Part shown: positions 19,827-29,342 of the stretch, one piece after another
Numbering within the stretch: position 1 is the stretch's first letter
How the letters are laid out: each line of letters begins with the position of its first letter
Source: Bacteroidales bacterium
GTDB lineage: Bacteria; Bacteroidota; Bacteroidia; Bacteroidales; VadinHA17
Direction of reading: 5' to 3'
Assembly: GCA_029932855.1 (NCBI GenBank)
Contig: JAOZPG010000007.1
Span: forward strand, 34,517 to 98,516
Length of the DNA: 64,000 bases
The notes under the pieces: generated by a model
Told to the model about the DNA's origin: nothing
The model's input: only the letters and a program-made list of their open reading frames with translations
Databases searched by the model: none
Made by a program: the position numbers and the translations under genes

Positions 19827-22292
19827 TCAATAATCCAGCTTCACCAGGGTGATCCCCGCTCCGCCGCGGTCGGGGTGTTCATCCCGAAATGAGGATACAA
19901 CATCCATGCTGCCAAGAAACTCGCGTATCAGCTGCCTGAGGGCACCGGTGCCTTTTCCATGTAATATACTTAGCTCCTTTGCCTCCACCATTATTGCCTC
20001 ATCGATATAATCCCTTATTATATCCAGTGCTTCGTCTGCCCTTTTTCCTCTGAGGTCTATACTGTTCCTGAACCTGAGCTTTTTCTCCTGAATACGTGAG
20101 GCAACAGAATCTGCAGCCGCAGGCCTGCCACGGGAATGTGTCCTGTATTCATTTTCACTTATCCTTTCCAGCCTTCCGGGAGAAACACTGGTTATCAGGT
20201 TCCCAAAGGCCACAAGATAATTCTTTCCATGCCTGTCCATCACCTCCCCGGCTATCTCCTGTCCCTCCATCCTTACCTTATCCCCGGCTTTCAGCTCAAT
20301 GCTTTCCTTTTGTTTTGCAGACTCAGGCTGCATCCTGTGAAAAGACCTTCCTGCCATTTCCTTTTTCAACTGCGACTGCTTTTTCTCATACTCAGGCAGG
20401 TTACCGGCATCCCCACCCTCCTCTCTTAGCTTATCAAGCTCTGCCCTGGCCTTCCTTGTTCTCTCCTTCTCTGCCTGTGCCTCCTTTATCTGCCTGATAG
20501 TAGCCTCTATCTTCCTGTTGGCATTGCTTAACAGTACCTCTGCTTCCCTTTTTGCTTCAGCAAGTATCTTTTTCCTCTCTGTCATAATATCAGACAGCTC
20601 CTTCTCGTAAGTATTCAGCGTATCTTCCAGCTTCTTCTCCGATTTACGTATCCTGCTTCTCTTGTTTTCCCAGTATTTCTTGTCACGGGCTATCTCCCTG
20701 AGGTGTTTATCGAAACTTATATGTTCCTCCCCTGCAGTAGAGGATGCTTTTTGCAGCACCTCCACAGGAAGGCCAATACCGCGGGCGATCTCAAAGGCAA
20801 ATGAACTTCCAGGCTTACCTATCTGTAAAATATAGCGGGGTTCCATTTTCTGATGATCAAAAAGCATGGCCCCATTCTCTATACCCTCTGTTGCAGATGC
20901 ATAATGCTTAAGATTGCTGTAATGAGTAGTTATAACCCCAAAAGAAGCCTGTTCACACAACTTTCCCAGTATGGCTTCGGCAATGGCCCCCCCCAGCAGT
21001 GGTTCTGTTCCCGTACCAAACTCATCAATAAGAAAAAGAGTGTCAGCATCTCCATTCTTAAGGAAATATTTCATATTAAACAGGTGTGAGCTGTAAGTGC
21101 TGAGGTCATTCTCTATTGACTGTTCATCACCCAAATCGAGAAACAGACTGCTGAAAATACCGAAGCTGGAACTTTCACTTACCGGAACATGCAGGCCACA
21201 CTGCAACATATACTGGAGCAGTCCCACTGTCTGCAGGCAAACAGATTTCCCCCCTGCATTTGGTCCGGATATAAGGAGTATATGTTTATCCCTGCTGAGC
21301 GAGATATCCAGTGGTACCAGCTTTTTTCCGCTACCCTGCAGCTTAAGGTACAATAAAGGATGCACTGCTTTCTCCCATAATACAACAGGCTCTTCCGACA
21401 GGCGGGGCTGTATGGCTCCTATCTTTTCTGCAAGCAATGCTTTTGACCGGATAAGATCTATCTCTCCAAGGAAGTAATATGATTGCTGAATATCGTCGAG
21501 GTAAGGACGCAGGGAATCGGCAAAAGCAAGCAATATCTTTACTATCTCTCTTTTTTCTGCATATTCAAGCTCCCTTATCTCGTTGTTTATCTCAACTATG
21601 TCTGCCGGCTCAATAAATGAAGTTTTCCCCGTTGCAGATTCATCATGAACCAATCCGCTTATCCTTCTCTTATCTGATGATCTTACAGGTATTACCATAC
21701 GTCCGCCACGCATGGCAAGCTCGGTACCCTCTTCTACAATCCCATCCTGCCTTGCTTTTTTCAGTATGGCATGCATGCGGGAAGAAACAGTTGAACTCTT
21801 TTCTTTCAGGCTTCTCCTTATATTCAACAGTTCTCGCGAAGCATTATCCTTAACCTTCCCTTTTGCAGTGATTATCCTGTTTATGGATTCCAGCACAAAA
21901 GGATAAAGTTTAACAGTGTCCGATCTTTTTCTCAGTGCTGGGTATTCCTCCCCCTCTTCAGAATGAAAAAAATTCAGGACCGCCCGTGTAGCCTCGAGGG
22001 AAAGCCTCATTTCATACAGCTCCTGCAGGTCGGGAAACATTCCCTCCACCCTCATCTTTTTAATTACCGGAAGAAGGTTATAGTAATTATCTGCCGGAAA
22101 ATCTTTTTCTGCATTAAGCACCTTCACAAACTCACTCACCTCTGTAAGCTGGTCAGATATTATTTTTATATCCCGCTGAAAGCCTATATGCCGCACATTA
22201 TCCCTGCCCATCTCACTAAGACAAAGGGAAGACAGCATATCCCTTAAACGGTCAAAACCTATCTTATTTTCAAAGTTCTGAGGATATATCAA
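19827..22292 (-). CDS. mutS2: MutS2 ATPase/endonuclease
   Basis: 821-residue MutS homologue of the MutS2 class, which lacks the mismatch-recognition domain and acts in suppressing recombination and/or rescuing collided ribosomes. The ATPase has Walker A SGPNAGGKSVC (around 335-345), LFLIDEFGTGTEP for Walker B and TTHYSNLKHYA. A long coiled coil (about 510-640) is followed by a KOW-like segment and a C-terminal Smr nuclease domain with SIDLRGKRADEAL and LHGKGTGALR. The start is a TTG codon: no in-frame ATG precedes it and the family begins at this residue (MIYPQNFE). Confidence 0.93.
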   Translation of the reverse strand: MIYPQNFENKIGFDRLRDMLSSLCLSEMGRDNVRHIGFQRDIKIISDQLTEVSEFVKVLNAEKDFPADNYYNLLPVIKKMRVEGMFPDLQELYEMRLSLEATRAVLNFFHSEEGEEYPALRKRSDTVKLYPFVLESINRIITAKGKVKDNASRELLNIRRSLKEKSSTVSSRMHAILKKARQDGIVEEGTELAMRGGRMVIPVRSSDKRRISGLVHDESATGKTSFIEPADIVEINNEIRELEYAEKREIVKILLAFADSLRPYLDDIQQSYYFLGEIDLIRSKALLAEKIGAIQPRLSEEPVVLWEKAVHPLLYLKLQGSGKKLVPLDISLSRDKHILLISGPNAGGKSVCLQTVGLLQYMLQCGLHVPVSESSSFGIFSSLFLDLGDEQSIENDLSTYSSHLFNMKYFLKNGDADTLFLIDEFGTGTEPLLGGAIAEAILGKLCEQASFGVITTHYSNLKHYASATEGIENGAMLFDHQKMEPRYILQIGKPGSSFAFEIARGIGLPVEVLQKASSTAGEEHISFDKHLREIARDKKYWENKRSRIRKSEKKLEDTLNTYEKELSDIMTERKKILAEAKREAEVLLSNANRKIEATIRQIKEAQAEKERTRKARAELDKLREEGGDAGNLPEYEKKQSQLKKEMAGRSFHRMQPESAKQKESIELKAGDKVRMEGQEIAGEVMDRHGKNYLVAFGNLITSVSPGRLERISENEYRTHSRGRPAAADSVASRIQEKKLRFRNSIDLRGKRADEALDIIRDYIDEAIMVEAKELSILHGKGTGALRQLIREFLGSMDVVSSFRDEHPDRGGAGITLVKLDY

Positions 22293-22389
22293 AAGAATGG
22301 AATTTATTATTGACTCAACAAAAATACTAGAAATGACATAAATATCAGAAAAGCAATGATTTATTTGGTAAATACTGACTAAATAATTT

Positions 22390-22406
22390 ACTTTGTATTA
22401 CAAAGT
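22390..22406. promoter_or_regulatory. 17-bp palindromic operator-like site 1
   Basis: ACTTTGTATTACAAAGT: two 8-bp arms in perfect inverted symmetry around one central base. It lies 261 bp upstream of the membrane-protein gene at 22668. A near copy occurs before creD at 23675-23691. A weaker version, TTGTATTTCAA, follows about 10 bp later. Confidence 0.65.
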
Positions 22407-22487
22407 TCTTTTTAAACTTGTATTTCAACAGAAAACGAACAAGAATTTTCTTAATCAGAAATTTTCGGGACTTAAAATTAATAAGTG

Positions 22488-22614
22488 TTTACCGGGGATA
22501 GAATGAACAGAGTGCCGGAGAAGAAAGAATCGTTTACCGGGGAAGGAGTAAAATATTTGCCAGGAAAGAAGTAAAAAATTTATCAGGGAAGGCTAAAACG
22601 AGTACCCGGATAAG
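22488..22614. repeat. degenerate ~23-bp direct repeats before the CreD module
   Basis: Six imperfect direct repeats beginning at about 22488, 22513, 22533, 22556, 22579 and 22603, spaced 20-25 bp, with consensus near TTTACCGGGGAAGGAGTAAA. The best pair (22488 and 22533) share GTTTACCGGGGA. They sit between palindromic site 1 and the first gene of the module, in a 375-bp spacer (22293-22667) that otherwise holds no gene. Confidence 0.55.
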
Positions 22615-22647
22615 TTCATGAATTTTTAATTACATTATTTCTCAGAT

Positions 22648-22666
22648 AATTACAAAATTACAAAGG
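22648..22666. promoter_or_regulatory. tandem operator half-sites at the membrane-protein start
   Basis: ATTACAAAATTACAAAG contains two head-to-tail copies of ATTACAAA, matching the right arm (TACAAAGT) of the two 17-bp palindromes. They end just before the ATG at 22668. Confidence 0.4.
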
Positions 22667-22667
22667 G

Positions 22668-23306
22668 ATGAAAGACAAACAGGAATATATGGATGACCTG
22701 AAAGAAATCAGGTCTATTATGGAAAGATCCACAAGGTTTATATCACTTAGCGGGCTCTCAGGGGTATTTGTGGGAATAATTGCACTTGCAGGTGGGGGCT
22801 TTGCATGGTGGTACCTAAAAGATACAGGATTCCTGACAGGAGAAACTCTCTTCCGGGCTTCCGGGGAATTATTAAGCAAAATAAAGCTATTCCTTATAAC
22901 TGACGGGATAATAATGCTGATACTTGCTCTTATATCTGCCGTTTTCTTTTCATTCTTTACAGCAAGAAGAAAAGGCCTGAAGCTTTGGGATCATACAACA
23001 AGAAGGGTGCTTATAAACCTTGGTATACCCCTGCTCTCGGGAGGTATATTCTTAATAGTGCTGATTATGAATAATCTCTTATACCTGCTGGCACCTGTTA
23101 GTTTGCTCTTTTACGGGCTCGCACTAATTAATGCCGGCAATTATATGCTTAGCGAAATACGTTACCTTGGATTCTCAGAAGTTTTGTTAGGAATTATGGC
23201 AGCAATCTTTATGGAATACGGATTGTTTTTATGGATAACCGGCTTTGGAGTTTTACATATCGTTTATGGAATAATAATGTACAGGAAATATGATCTGGCT
23301 AAGTGA
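22668..23306 (+). CDS. multi-pass membrane protein of the CreD module
   Basis: 212-residue protein not recognised by name. A charged N-terminus (MKDKQEYMDDLKEIRSIMERS) precedes about six hydrophobic segments: roughly 27-47, 71-97, 113-132, 135-153, 165-185 and 186-205. No catalytic motif is visible. It is followed 56 nt later by a winged-helix regulator and then by creD, all on the plus strand. The arrangement suggests a sensor or accessory protein regulated together with CreD (inference). Confidence 0.75.
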   Translation: MKDKQEYMDDLKEIRSIMERSTRFISLSGLSGVFVGIIALAGGGFAWWYLKDTGFLTGETLFRASGELLSKIKLFLITDGIIMLILALISAVFFSFFTARRKGLKLWDHTTRRVLINLGIPLLSGGIFLIVLIMNNLLYLLAPVSLLFYGLALINAGNYMLSEIRYLGFSEVLLGIMAAIFMEYGLFLWITGFGVLHIVYGIIMYRKYDLAK

Positions 23307-23362
23307 AGAAGAAGGATGAGACCTGATTATCAGGAAATTCTTACAATAAGTGAAACGAAATT

Positions 23363-23656
23363 ATGAAAAATCCTATTAAAAGCTTAAACAAGATATTTGA
23401 CAGCAGGGTAAGGCTGGGAATAATGTCTGCCCTGATGGTTAATGATGAGACTGACTTTAATTCACTTAAACAACTGCTTGAAGTAACAGACGGGAACCTT
23501 GCTTCACACATAAAAGCTCTTGAGAAAGAACTTTACATAATCGTGGATAAACAATTTGTAGGAAGGAAGCCCAGAACCAGCTACATGATTAGCAATGCCG
23601 GCAGGAAAGCTTTTGAGAAACACCTTGACGGGCTTGAAGGATTAATGAAAGAATAA
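23363..23656 (+). CDS. winged-helix DNA-binding regulator (HTH_34 type)
   Basis: 97-residue single-domain winged-helix protein. RVRLGIMSALMVNDETDFNSLKQLLEVTDGNLASHIKAL shows the helix-turn-helix and recognition helix. The wing is VDKQFVGRKPRTSYMISNAGRKAF. No ligand domain is present, so it would dimerise through its terminal helices as ArsR/MarR-like small regulators do. Paired with the 17-bp palindromes before the first and third genes, it is the obvious candidate to bind them and control its own module (inference). Confidence 0.85.
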   Translation: MKNPIKSLNKIFDSRVRLGIMSALMVNDETDFNSLKQLLEVTDGNLASHIKALEKELYIIVDKQFVGRKPRTSYMISNAGRKAFEKHLDGLEGLMKE

Positions 23657-23674
23657 TATTTTTTTTATATAATT

Positions 23675-23691
23675 ACTTTGAATTACAAAGT
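23675..23691. promoter_or_regulatory. 17-bp palindromic operator-like site 2
   Basis: ACTTTGAATTACAAAGT differs from site 1 at a single position (T to A at base 7). It lies between the regulator stop codon and creD, 75 bp before the creD ATG, in a 110-bp spacer. Confidence 0.65.
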
Positions 23692-23766
23692 ACTTTTCCT
23701 AACAATCAGAAGCTATGGCTTATTTAATTATAAAATACTTTTATTAATTCTCAAATTCTATAGCTC

Positions 23767-25083
23767 ATGGACAATCTTATTAAAGAAGTTAAAAGCTTTT
23801 CTTCATCACTGAGCTTTAAACTAGCTGTAATCTTCTTCCTTGTATTGATACTTATGATCCCGGCATCTCTCATTAGGGAACTGATAAGGGAAAGAGAAGG
23901 CCTTAAGCAGCAAACCGAGACAGAAATACAGGAAAACTGGGGACGCTCCCAGACCATTTCCGGACCGGTACTGACCATCCCCTACTACAGGAAAGAACTG
24001 ACATCAGAGAAGGAAACAGTGAAAAAACTATCCTACCTGTATATTCTCCCGGAGGCTCTTGAAATATGCGGGGAACTAATACCGGAGATAAGGTACAGAA
24101 GCATTTACAAGGTCCCTGTATATAGCTCAAAACTAAAAATAAATGGAAGCTATATGCCTGATAAAGACATTATTGCAAATATAGGGAGGGATAATATCCT
24201 CTGGCATAAGGCCAGGATGGAAATGGCTGTCTCCGACCTGAGGGGAATACAGGAGGCTGTCAATATCAGTTTCAATAACTCTCCCGTGAATGCAGAACCC
24301 GGATTGTCTGCAGGCAGTCCTTTTGAAAGCGGCTTCCATACTTCAGTGAAACTCACAGGGAAGGATGCAGAAAAAATATCGGATTTCCTGGTTGAGATAG
24401 ATCTCAGAGGCAGCAACTCCATCAATTTTACTCCCATGGGCAAGACAACCACAGTGAAGCTGCATTCAGACTGGACAGAGCCTTCATTTGGCGGGGCATT
24501 CCTTCCCATGGAAAGGGAAGTAAACTCCGAGGGATTTCGTGCCAGCTGGAAGGTGCTTCATTTCAACAGGAACTACCCTCAGACATGGAAAAACAAAAAA
24601 TACAATACCTCTGACTCTGTCTTTGGTGTAAGCCTGCTGCTACCGGTAAATGAATACAGGAAAACCGAAAGGTCTGTGAAATATGCCCTGCTTTTCCTTA
24701 CACTTACTTTCACACTTTTCTTCTTCATTGAAATTCTTAACAAGAAAAGTGTGCCCGCCGTACAATACCTTATGGTGGGAGCATCCCTGATAATATTCTA
24801 CGTACTGCTTCTCTCACTGGCCGAGCAACTGGGATTCACTATTGCTTACATTATTGCCGCCACAGCCATAATACTTCAGATTTCGGTATTTATTTATAAA
24901 ATAGTGAATTCCTTAAAAACGGCTCTGATTACCGCAGGCATACTTTCCCTGCTCTATGTTTACCTCTTCGTACTGCTACAGCTTCAGGAATATGCTCTTT
25001 TAATGGGAAGTACGGGGCTGTTTGTTATACTAAGCATCATCATGTATCTCTCAGGAAAGATTAAATGGGAAAGCCGGAATTAA
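23767..25083 (+). CDS. creD: CreD family inner-membrane protein
   Basis: 438 residues. It has an N-terminal membrane anchor (about 17-37), a long extracytoplasmic domain with WGRSQTISGPVLTIPYY and the conserved FGGAFLPMEREVNSEGFRA, then six or so hydrophobic helices from about 300 to 430. The pattern and motifs fit CreD, linked in proteobacteria to the CreBC regulon and envelope integrity; its molecular activity is not established. Here it comes with a small winged-helix regulator rather than a CreBC two-component system. A strong bidirectional terminator follows 15 nt after its stop codon. Confidence 0.9.
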   Translation: MDNLIKEVKSFSSSLSFKLAVIFFLVLILMIPASLIRELIREREGLKQQTETEIQENWGRSQTISGPVLTIPYYRKELTSEKETVKKLSYLYILPEALEICGELIPEIRYRSIYKVPVYSSKLKINGSYMPDKDIIANIGRDNILWHKARMEMAVSDLRGIQEAVNISFNNSPVNAEPGLSAGSPFESGFHTSVKLTGKDAEKISDFLVEIDLRGSNSINFTPMGKTTTVKLHSDWTEPSFGGAFLPMEREVNSEGFRASWKVLHFNRNYPQTWKNKKYNTSDSVFGVSLLLPVNEYRKTERSVKYALLFLTLTFTLFFFIEILNKKSVPAVQYLMVGASLIIFYVLLLSLAEQLGFTIAYIIAATAIILQISVFIYKIVNSLKTALITAGILSLLYVYLFVLLQLQEYALLMGSTGLFVILSIIMYLSGKIKWESRN

Positions 25084-25098
25084 GCTTAGTCATAAAAA

Positions 25099-25136
25099 AA
25101 GAGTCCTGTATAGCATGATGCTTGTACAGGACTCTT
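25099..25136. terminator. strong bidirectional terminator between creD and the oligopeptidase
   Basis: A 12-bp stem AAGAGTCCTGTA / TACAGGACTCTT encloses a second short stem AGCAT-G-ATGCT, giving a long extended hairpin. The left flank is AAAAAAA (U-tract on the minus strand) and the right flank is CAATATTTTTAATT, so it serves both convergent genes. Confidence 0.92.
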
Positions 25137-25154
25137 CAATATTTTTAATTACAA

Positions 25155-27308
25155 TTACTCCTTTATATCAAGCAGGTCAAATATAAAGGCATACTGCAGG
25201 GCGGTTTCCTTATACCTCCTGTAGCGTCCTGAAACTCCACCGTGTCCGGCCTCCATATTTATATGAAAAAGCAGGAGATTGTCATCTGTCTTCATATCCC
25301 TCAGCTTAGCAACCCATTTTGCAGGTTCCCAGTATTGTACCTGTGAATCCCAGAAACCTGTGGTAACAAGTATATTGGGATAATCCATGGCCTTAACCTG
25401 GTCGTAAGGAGAATAGGAAAGCATATAGTCGTAATACTCTTTTTCCCTGGGATCGCCCCATTCATCCCACTCAAAGGTGGTTAAGGGTATTGTTTCATCC
25501 AGCATTGTGGTAACCACATCCACAAACGGAACAGCAGCCACGACTCCCTTGTATAATTCGGGCTGCATATTTAATATCGCCCCCATTAACAGTCCCCCTG
25601 CACTGCCCCCCATGGCAAAAAGCTTTTCGCTGCTTGTATATTTCTCATCTATAAGAAAAGCAGCACAGCTGTTAAAATCAGTAAAAGTATTTTTCTTATT
25701 GAGTAATTTACCATCTTCATACCACCAGCGTCCCATTTCCTGTCCGCCTCTCACATGAGCAATTGCATAAACAAAACCCCTGTCCAGCAAACTCAGCCTG
25801 ACAGAGCTGAATGAAGCATCCATAGAATAACCATATGAGCCATATGCATATAATAGAGTGGGGTTGTTCCCATCAAGCTGAATTCCTTTCCTGTATACCA
25901 GGGATATGGGTATCTCAACACCGTCAGCTGCAGTAGCAAATAATCGCCTGGTCTCATAATTCTCTTTATCAAAATCCCCCAGCACTTCCTGCTCTTTCAG
26001 AAGTATCCTTTCCTTAGTATTCATATTATAGTCAAAAGTCGAAGAGGGGGTGGTCATGGATGAATAGACATATCTCAGCATATCCGTATCAAACTCCGGG
26101 TTAACAGATATATAAGCACTATAAGTCTCCTGCCCGAAATCAATATAATAATCTCCGCCATCCCATTTAATTACCCTCAGATTTGTCAGTCCCTTTATCC
26201 TTTCATCCACCACCAGGAATTTGCTGAATATCTCAAAACCTTCCAGCAAAACATCATCCCTGTGAGCTATAACATCCACCCAGTTCTCCTTACCGGTTTT
26301 ATCAACAGGAGTCTTCATAAGCTTGAAGTTCTTTGCCCCGTCAATATTTGTGCGTATATAAAAATCATTTCCAAAATGGGCAATGCTGTATTCCAGGTCT
26401 TTTTCCCTGGGCTGTATTATCCTGAACTCAGCTGTAGGATTATCTGCCTCAAGCACCCGGTATTCTGTTGAAAGGGTTTGTGAAGATCCTATCACAAGAT
26501 ATTTCTTTGATTTTGTCTTATAAACATAAGTACTGAAAGTCTCATCCTCTTCATAAAACACTTCTTTTGGCTTTTCATCACCCAGCACATAACTCTTTAT
26601 GCGGTCAGGCCTCAGTGTCACCTCGTCTTTGGTAGAAAAGAAAACTGTTTTATTATCATTGGCCCAGGTGACCCCACCCGTAGTATTGGGAATATTATCG
26701 GCCAGCAGCTCTCCTGTCTCCAGATTCTTGAAATAGACAGTATACCTGCGACGGCTCACAGTGTCAACACCATAGGCAAGAATCTTATTATCTTCACTCA
26801 CGCTCATGCCTCCTATCTGATAATAATCGTATCCTTCGGCCAGTTCATTCACATTCAGCATTATCTCCTCTTCCGCATCCAGGCTTCCCTTCTTCCTGCA
26901 ATATACCGGGTACTCACCACCCTCAACATACCTGCTGTAATAATAATAATCATTATCCCTGTAAGGAACAGATTCATCATCCTTCTTTATCCTTCCGACT
27001 ATCTCATCAAAAAGATCCTTCTGAAGCTTCAAGGTATGCTTCATCATCCCATCTTTATATGCATTTTCAGCATTTAAATAATCCAGTACTTTTTGAGCAT
27101 GCTCCCACGGCTTTTCAGCATTTTTTTCTTCATCCGAGAGTCTCATCCAGTAATAATTATCAACCCTGGTATCTCCATGGGCAATTAGTTCTTTTGCTAT
27201 CTTCTCAGCAACTGGTGGTTTCATATTCTTATTTTCTGTCTGGCATGAAAAAACAAATAATGTAATTATTGCCAGCAACATTACATTAATTTTCCTGCTT
27301 ATGTTCAT
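25155..27308 (-). CDS. S9 prolyl oligopeptidase (protease II-like) lipoprotein
   Basis: 717-residue serine peptidase of the prolyl oligopeptidase/oligopeptidase B family. A lipoprotein-type signal ends FSC, Cys22. A seven-bladed propeller (about 90-450) precedes the alpha/beta hydrolase domain. The triad is Ser569 in GGSAGG, Asp654 in GFWDSQVQYW and His689 in EAGHGG. LLYAYGSYGYS and AHVRGGQEMGRWWYEDGK are family signatures. It should cleave short peptides at the cell envelope. It lies downstream of an outer-membrane protein and an MFS gene on the same strand. Confidence 0.93.
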   Translation of the reverse strand: MNISRKINVMLLAIITLFVFSCQTENKNMKPPVAEKIAKELIAHGDTRVDNYYWMRLSDEEKNAEKPWEHAQKVLDYLNAENAYKDGMMKHTLKLQKDLFDEIVGRIKKDDESVPYRDNDYYYYSRYVEGGEYPVYCRKKGSLDAEEEIMLNVNELAEGYDYYQIGGMSVSEDNKILAYGVDTVSRRRYTVYFKNLETGELLADNIPNTTGGVTWANDNKTVFFSTKDEVTLRPDRIKSYVLGDEKPKEVFYEEDETFSTYVYKTKSKKYLVIGSSQTLSTEYRVLEADNPTAEFRIIQPREKDLEYSIAHFGNDFYIRTNIDGAKNFKLMKTPVDKTGKENWVDVIAHRDDVLLEGFEIFSKFLVVDERIKGLTNLRVIKWDGGDYYIDFGQETYSAYISVNPEFDTDMLRYVYSSMTTPSSTFDYNMNTKERILLKEQEVLGDFDKENYETRRLFATAADGVEIPISLVYRKGIQLDGNNPTLLYAYGSYGYSMDASFSSVRLSLLDRGFVYAIAHVRGGQEMGRWWYEDGKLLNKKNTFTDFNSCAAFLIDEKYTSSEKLFAMGGSAGGLLMGAILNMQPELYKGVVAAVPFVDVVTTMLDETIPLTTFEWDEWGDPREKEYYDYMLSYSPYDQVKAMDYPNILVTTGFWDSQVQYWEPAKWVAKLRDMKTDDNLLLFHINMEAGHGGVSGRYRRYKETALQYAFIFDLLDIKE

Positions 27309-27328
27309 TATTATATTTATTAATTAAA

Positions 27329-27994
27329 CTAAAAATCAAGAGTTACAAAAATGCCTGACACAGGGTTCCAGCTTGAATATAAACCGGATTCCTTTATTTC
27401 ATTAGTTATCGGAACCGTATAAGGCAGGTGAAAAAAAGTTATTCCGTTCTTCCAGCTCATCAGGAACTGCAGGCTGGTCTCAAAAGAAAAGCTCAAAGCC
27501 GATCCTGTCTCGAACCTTAAACCCACAGCAGGTGAAATACCAATACCGAATTTATCCAGTACCTTCTTTTCGTAACTTTCATCTTTCACTCCATTGTTCT
27601 TCCTGACAGCTGAGTTCATTAAAATACTCAGGTCAGCTGCCACATAAGGCTTTATCCGGTAATCGGTAAAATTCCTCTGGTATCCAAAACCCATCTCTAC
27701 CTCCTTTAATGTGCCCGACCTGGAAAAATCAATATCAAGAGTCTCCTCAAGCTTATGAAAATAACTAAAAGTAAACCTTAAGATGTTGTCATCTATCAGT
27801 CTCTTATATCTTAGTCCCGAGAAAAAATAAGGATAATACCTGGGACCCTCATCCACCACCTGATGTGCTTTAATACTCATAAGATTAAAGGCCAATCTGT
27901 TCTGCGGAAGCAGTATCTCTTCGTATTGTGCCTGTAAAGGAATACTTAAAACAACTAAAAAGACCGGTAAAAACAAAGCCCTCATATCCTGCAT
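27329..27994 (-). CDS. outer-membrane beta-barrel protein
   Basis: About 221 residues from the ATG at 27994 (an upstream in-frame TTG at 28006 is less likely). The signal peptide ends PLQAQ. Alternating strands such as LRFTFSYFHKLEETLDI, EVEMGFGYQRNF and ALSFSFETSLQFLMSW, and the terminal GIFVTLDF, fit a small barrel of the OmpA/PorT-like size class. Function is unknown. It lies 20 nt before the oligopeptidase and 46 nt after the MFS gene, all on the minus strand. Confidence 0.7.
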   Translation of the reverse strand: MQDMRALFLPVFLVVLSIPLQAQYEEILLPQNRLAFNLMSIKAHQVVDEGPRYYPYFFSGLRYKRLIDDNILRFTFSYFHKLEETLDIDFSRSGTLKEVEMGFGYQRNFTDYRIKPYVAADLSILMNSAVRKNNGVKDESYEKKVLDKFGIGISPAVGLRFETGSALSFSFETSLQFLMSWKNGITFFHLPYTVPITNEIKESGLYSSWNPVSGIFVTLDF

Positions 27995-28052
27995 TATAAT
28001 AATCAAAAATCCAAAATTACTTAATTCCCCATCATTAACAAAGTCCTCCTTT

Positions 28053-29312
28053 CTATTCCCCTTTATGTTTTAGCCTGATAAAAGGGAAAAGGACTATAAG
28101 AAAAACTGACAGTATCATCAGTCCCTCTCCTATCCCCTGCCTGTCAATTAAAAAACCCAGCAAAGGAGCCAAAACTGCCGCAAACAATCCCTTCAGTTGC
28201 GACTCAACAGAAAAGCTCGTTGCAAGCACCTTCTTTTCAACCCTATTGGATATACAGGCTACACCTGCCGGCTTTCTAAAATTCTCAAACATCACTATTA
28301 CTACAAAAAGAATTATTGAGATTGACTCCCACACAAAAGAACCCTGTGAATTAAGGAAGCCTATTAGCAGGCTCACCAGCAGTCCCGCTATCAATGTGAT
28401 ATTCAGTAAGCTCGCGGGACCTTTCATTTTTTCTGAAATTCTCCCTGAAGAACCTGATGCCATAGCCCCGGCCAGGTAAACAAGGAAATATACAAGGCCT
28501 ATAATAAGGGCTGTTGTTTTTTCATGAGAAAGATCTGTATGGAAAGGAATTATTAACACAAAGGCCAGGATAACAGGCTGCAGGTAATCTTTGATCACCT
28601 TATACCATGCACTGAAGATCGAAGTGTTTACAAGCAGCCTTATAGAGTTCTTTGTAAAACTGCTGCGCAGATCTCTTAGAAACTCAGAGTAACGCAGCCT
28701 GTATCCCTTGCTTCTCTCTTTCCTGTCTATCCCGTCAAGAACCTCAGGATAAGAGATCATCAGTAAGAGATCCAGGAAATAAGGAATTACGGAATACAGG
28801 AATATGTAGCTGTATTCGCCTGAGACGAACACCAGCATAGCTGCAATAAGGGAAGAGACAGCCGATCCTGTTTGCGACCAGGACCTGGTACTGCCATAAT
28901 AGCTCAGCTTATGACTTTCCCAGTTTTTAAGATTAAGGTATTCATTTATCATTGCTTTATGGGTGCCTGTCCTGGAAGCATCCCCAAAAGCATAAAAAAG
29001 CATGGCAAAAATAAAATACAGATAAGATGATGAAAAGAAAAAAATTATGAAGGATATTATATAAAAAGCAAAGGCCGTGATCATCATCTTTCTCCTTCCA
29101 AGAAAGTCTGCAAACAAACCTGTTGGGATCTCCAGTACCCCCCTGGCCATTTCCCTGATTCCTATAAGTACACCAATCTGGAAAAAAGATAATCCTTTTT
29201 CCAGGAAAAACAGGTACAGGAAAGCCTCAAAGAACCTCAGATTCTTTAAAAAGCCATATAGGCAAAACTTTACATACTGAATATCCTTCCTGTATTCTTC
29301 CTGCATATACAT
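28053..29312 (-). CDS. major facilitator superfamily transporter
   Basis: 419-residue inner-membrane permease with about twelve hydrophobic segments. The loop between helices 2 and 3 carries the MFS motif-A-like GLFADFLGRRKMM (about residues 65-77), and the helix 1 region reads RFFEAFLYLFFLEKGLSFFQIG. The sequence resembles drug/metabolite exporters of Bacteroidota; no substrate can be assigned. It is the first gene of a minus-strand run with the barrel protein and the oligopeptidase. Confidence 0.88.
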   Translation of the reverse strand: MYMQEEYRKDIQYVKFCLYGFLKNLRFFEAFLYLFFLEKGLSFFQIGVLIGIREMARGVLEIPTGLFADFLGRRKMMITAFAFYIISFIIFFFSSSYLYFIFAMLFYAFGDASRTGTHKAMINEYLNLKNWESHKLSYYGSTRSWSQTGSAVSSLIAAMLVFVSGEYSYIFLYSVIPYFLDLLLMISYPEVLDGIDRKERSKGYRLRYSEFLRDLRSSFTKNSIRLLVNTSIFSAWYKVIKDYLQPVILAFVLIIPFHTDLSHEKTTALIIGLVYFLVYLAGAMASGSSGRISEKMKGPASLLNITLIAGLLVSLLIGFLNSQGSFVWESISIILFVVIVMFENFRKPAGVACISNRVEKKVLATSFSVESQLKGLFAAVLAPLLGFLIDRQGIGEGLMILSVFLIVLFPFIRLKHKGE

Positions 29313-29342
29313 TCTAAATATAAGATCATTAAAATACTAAAT

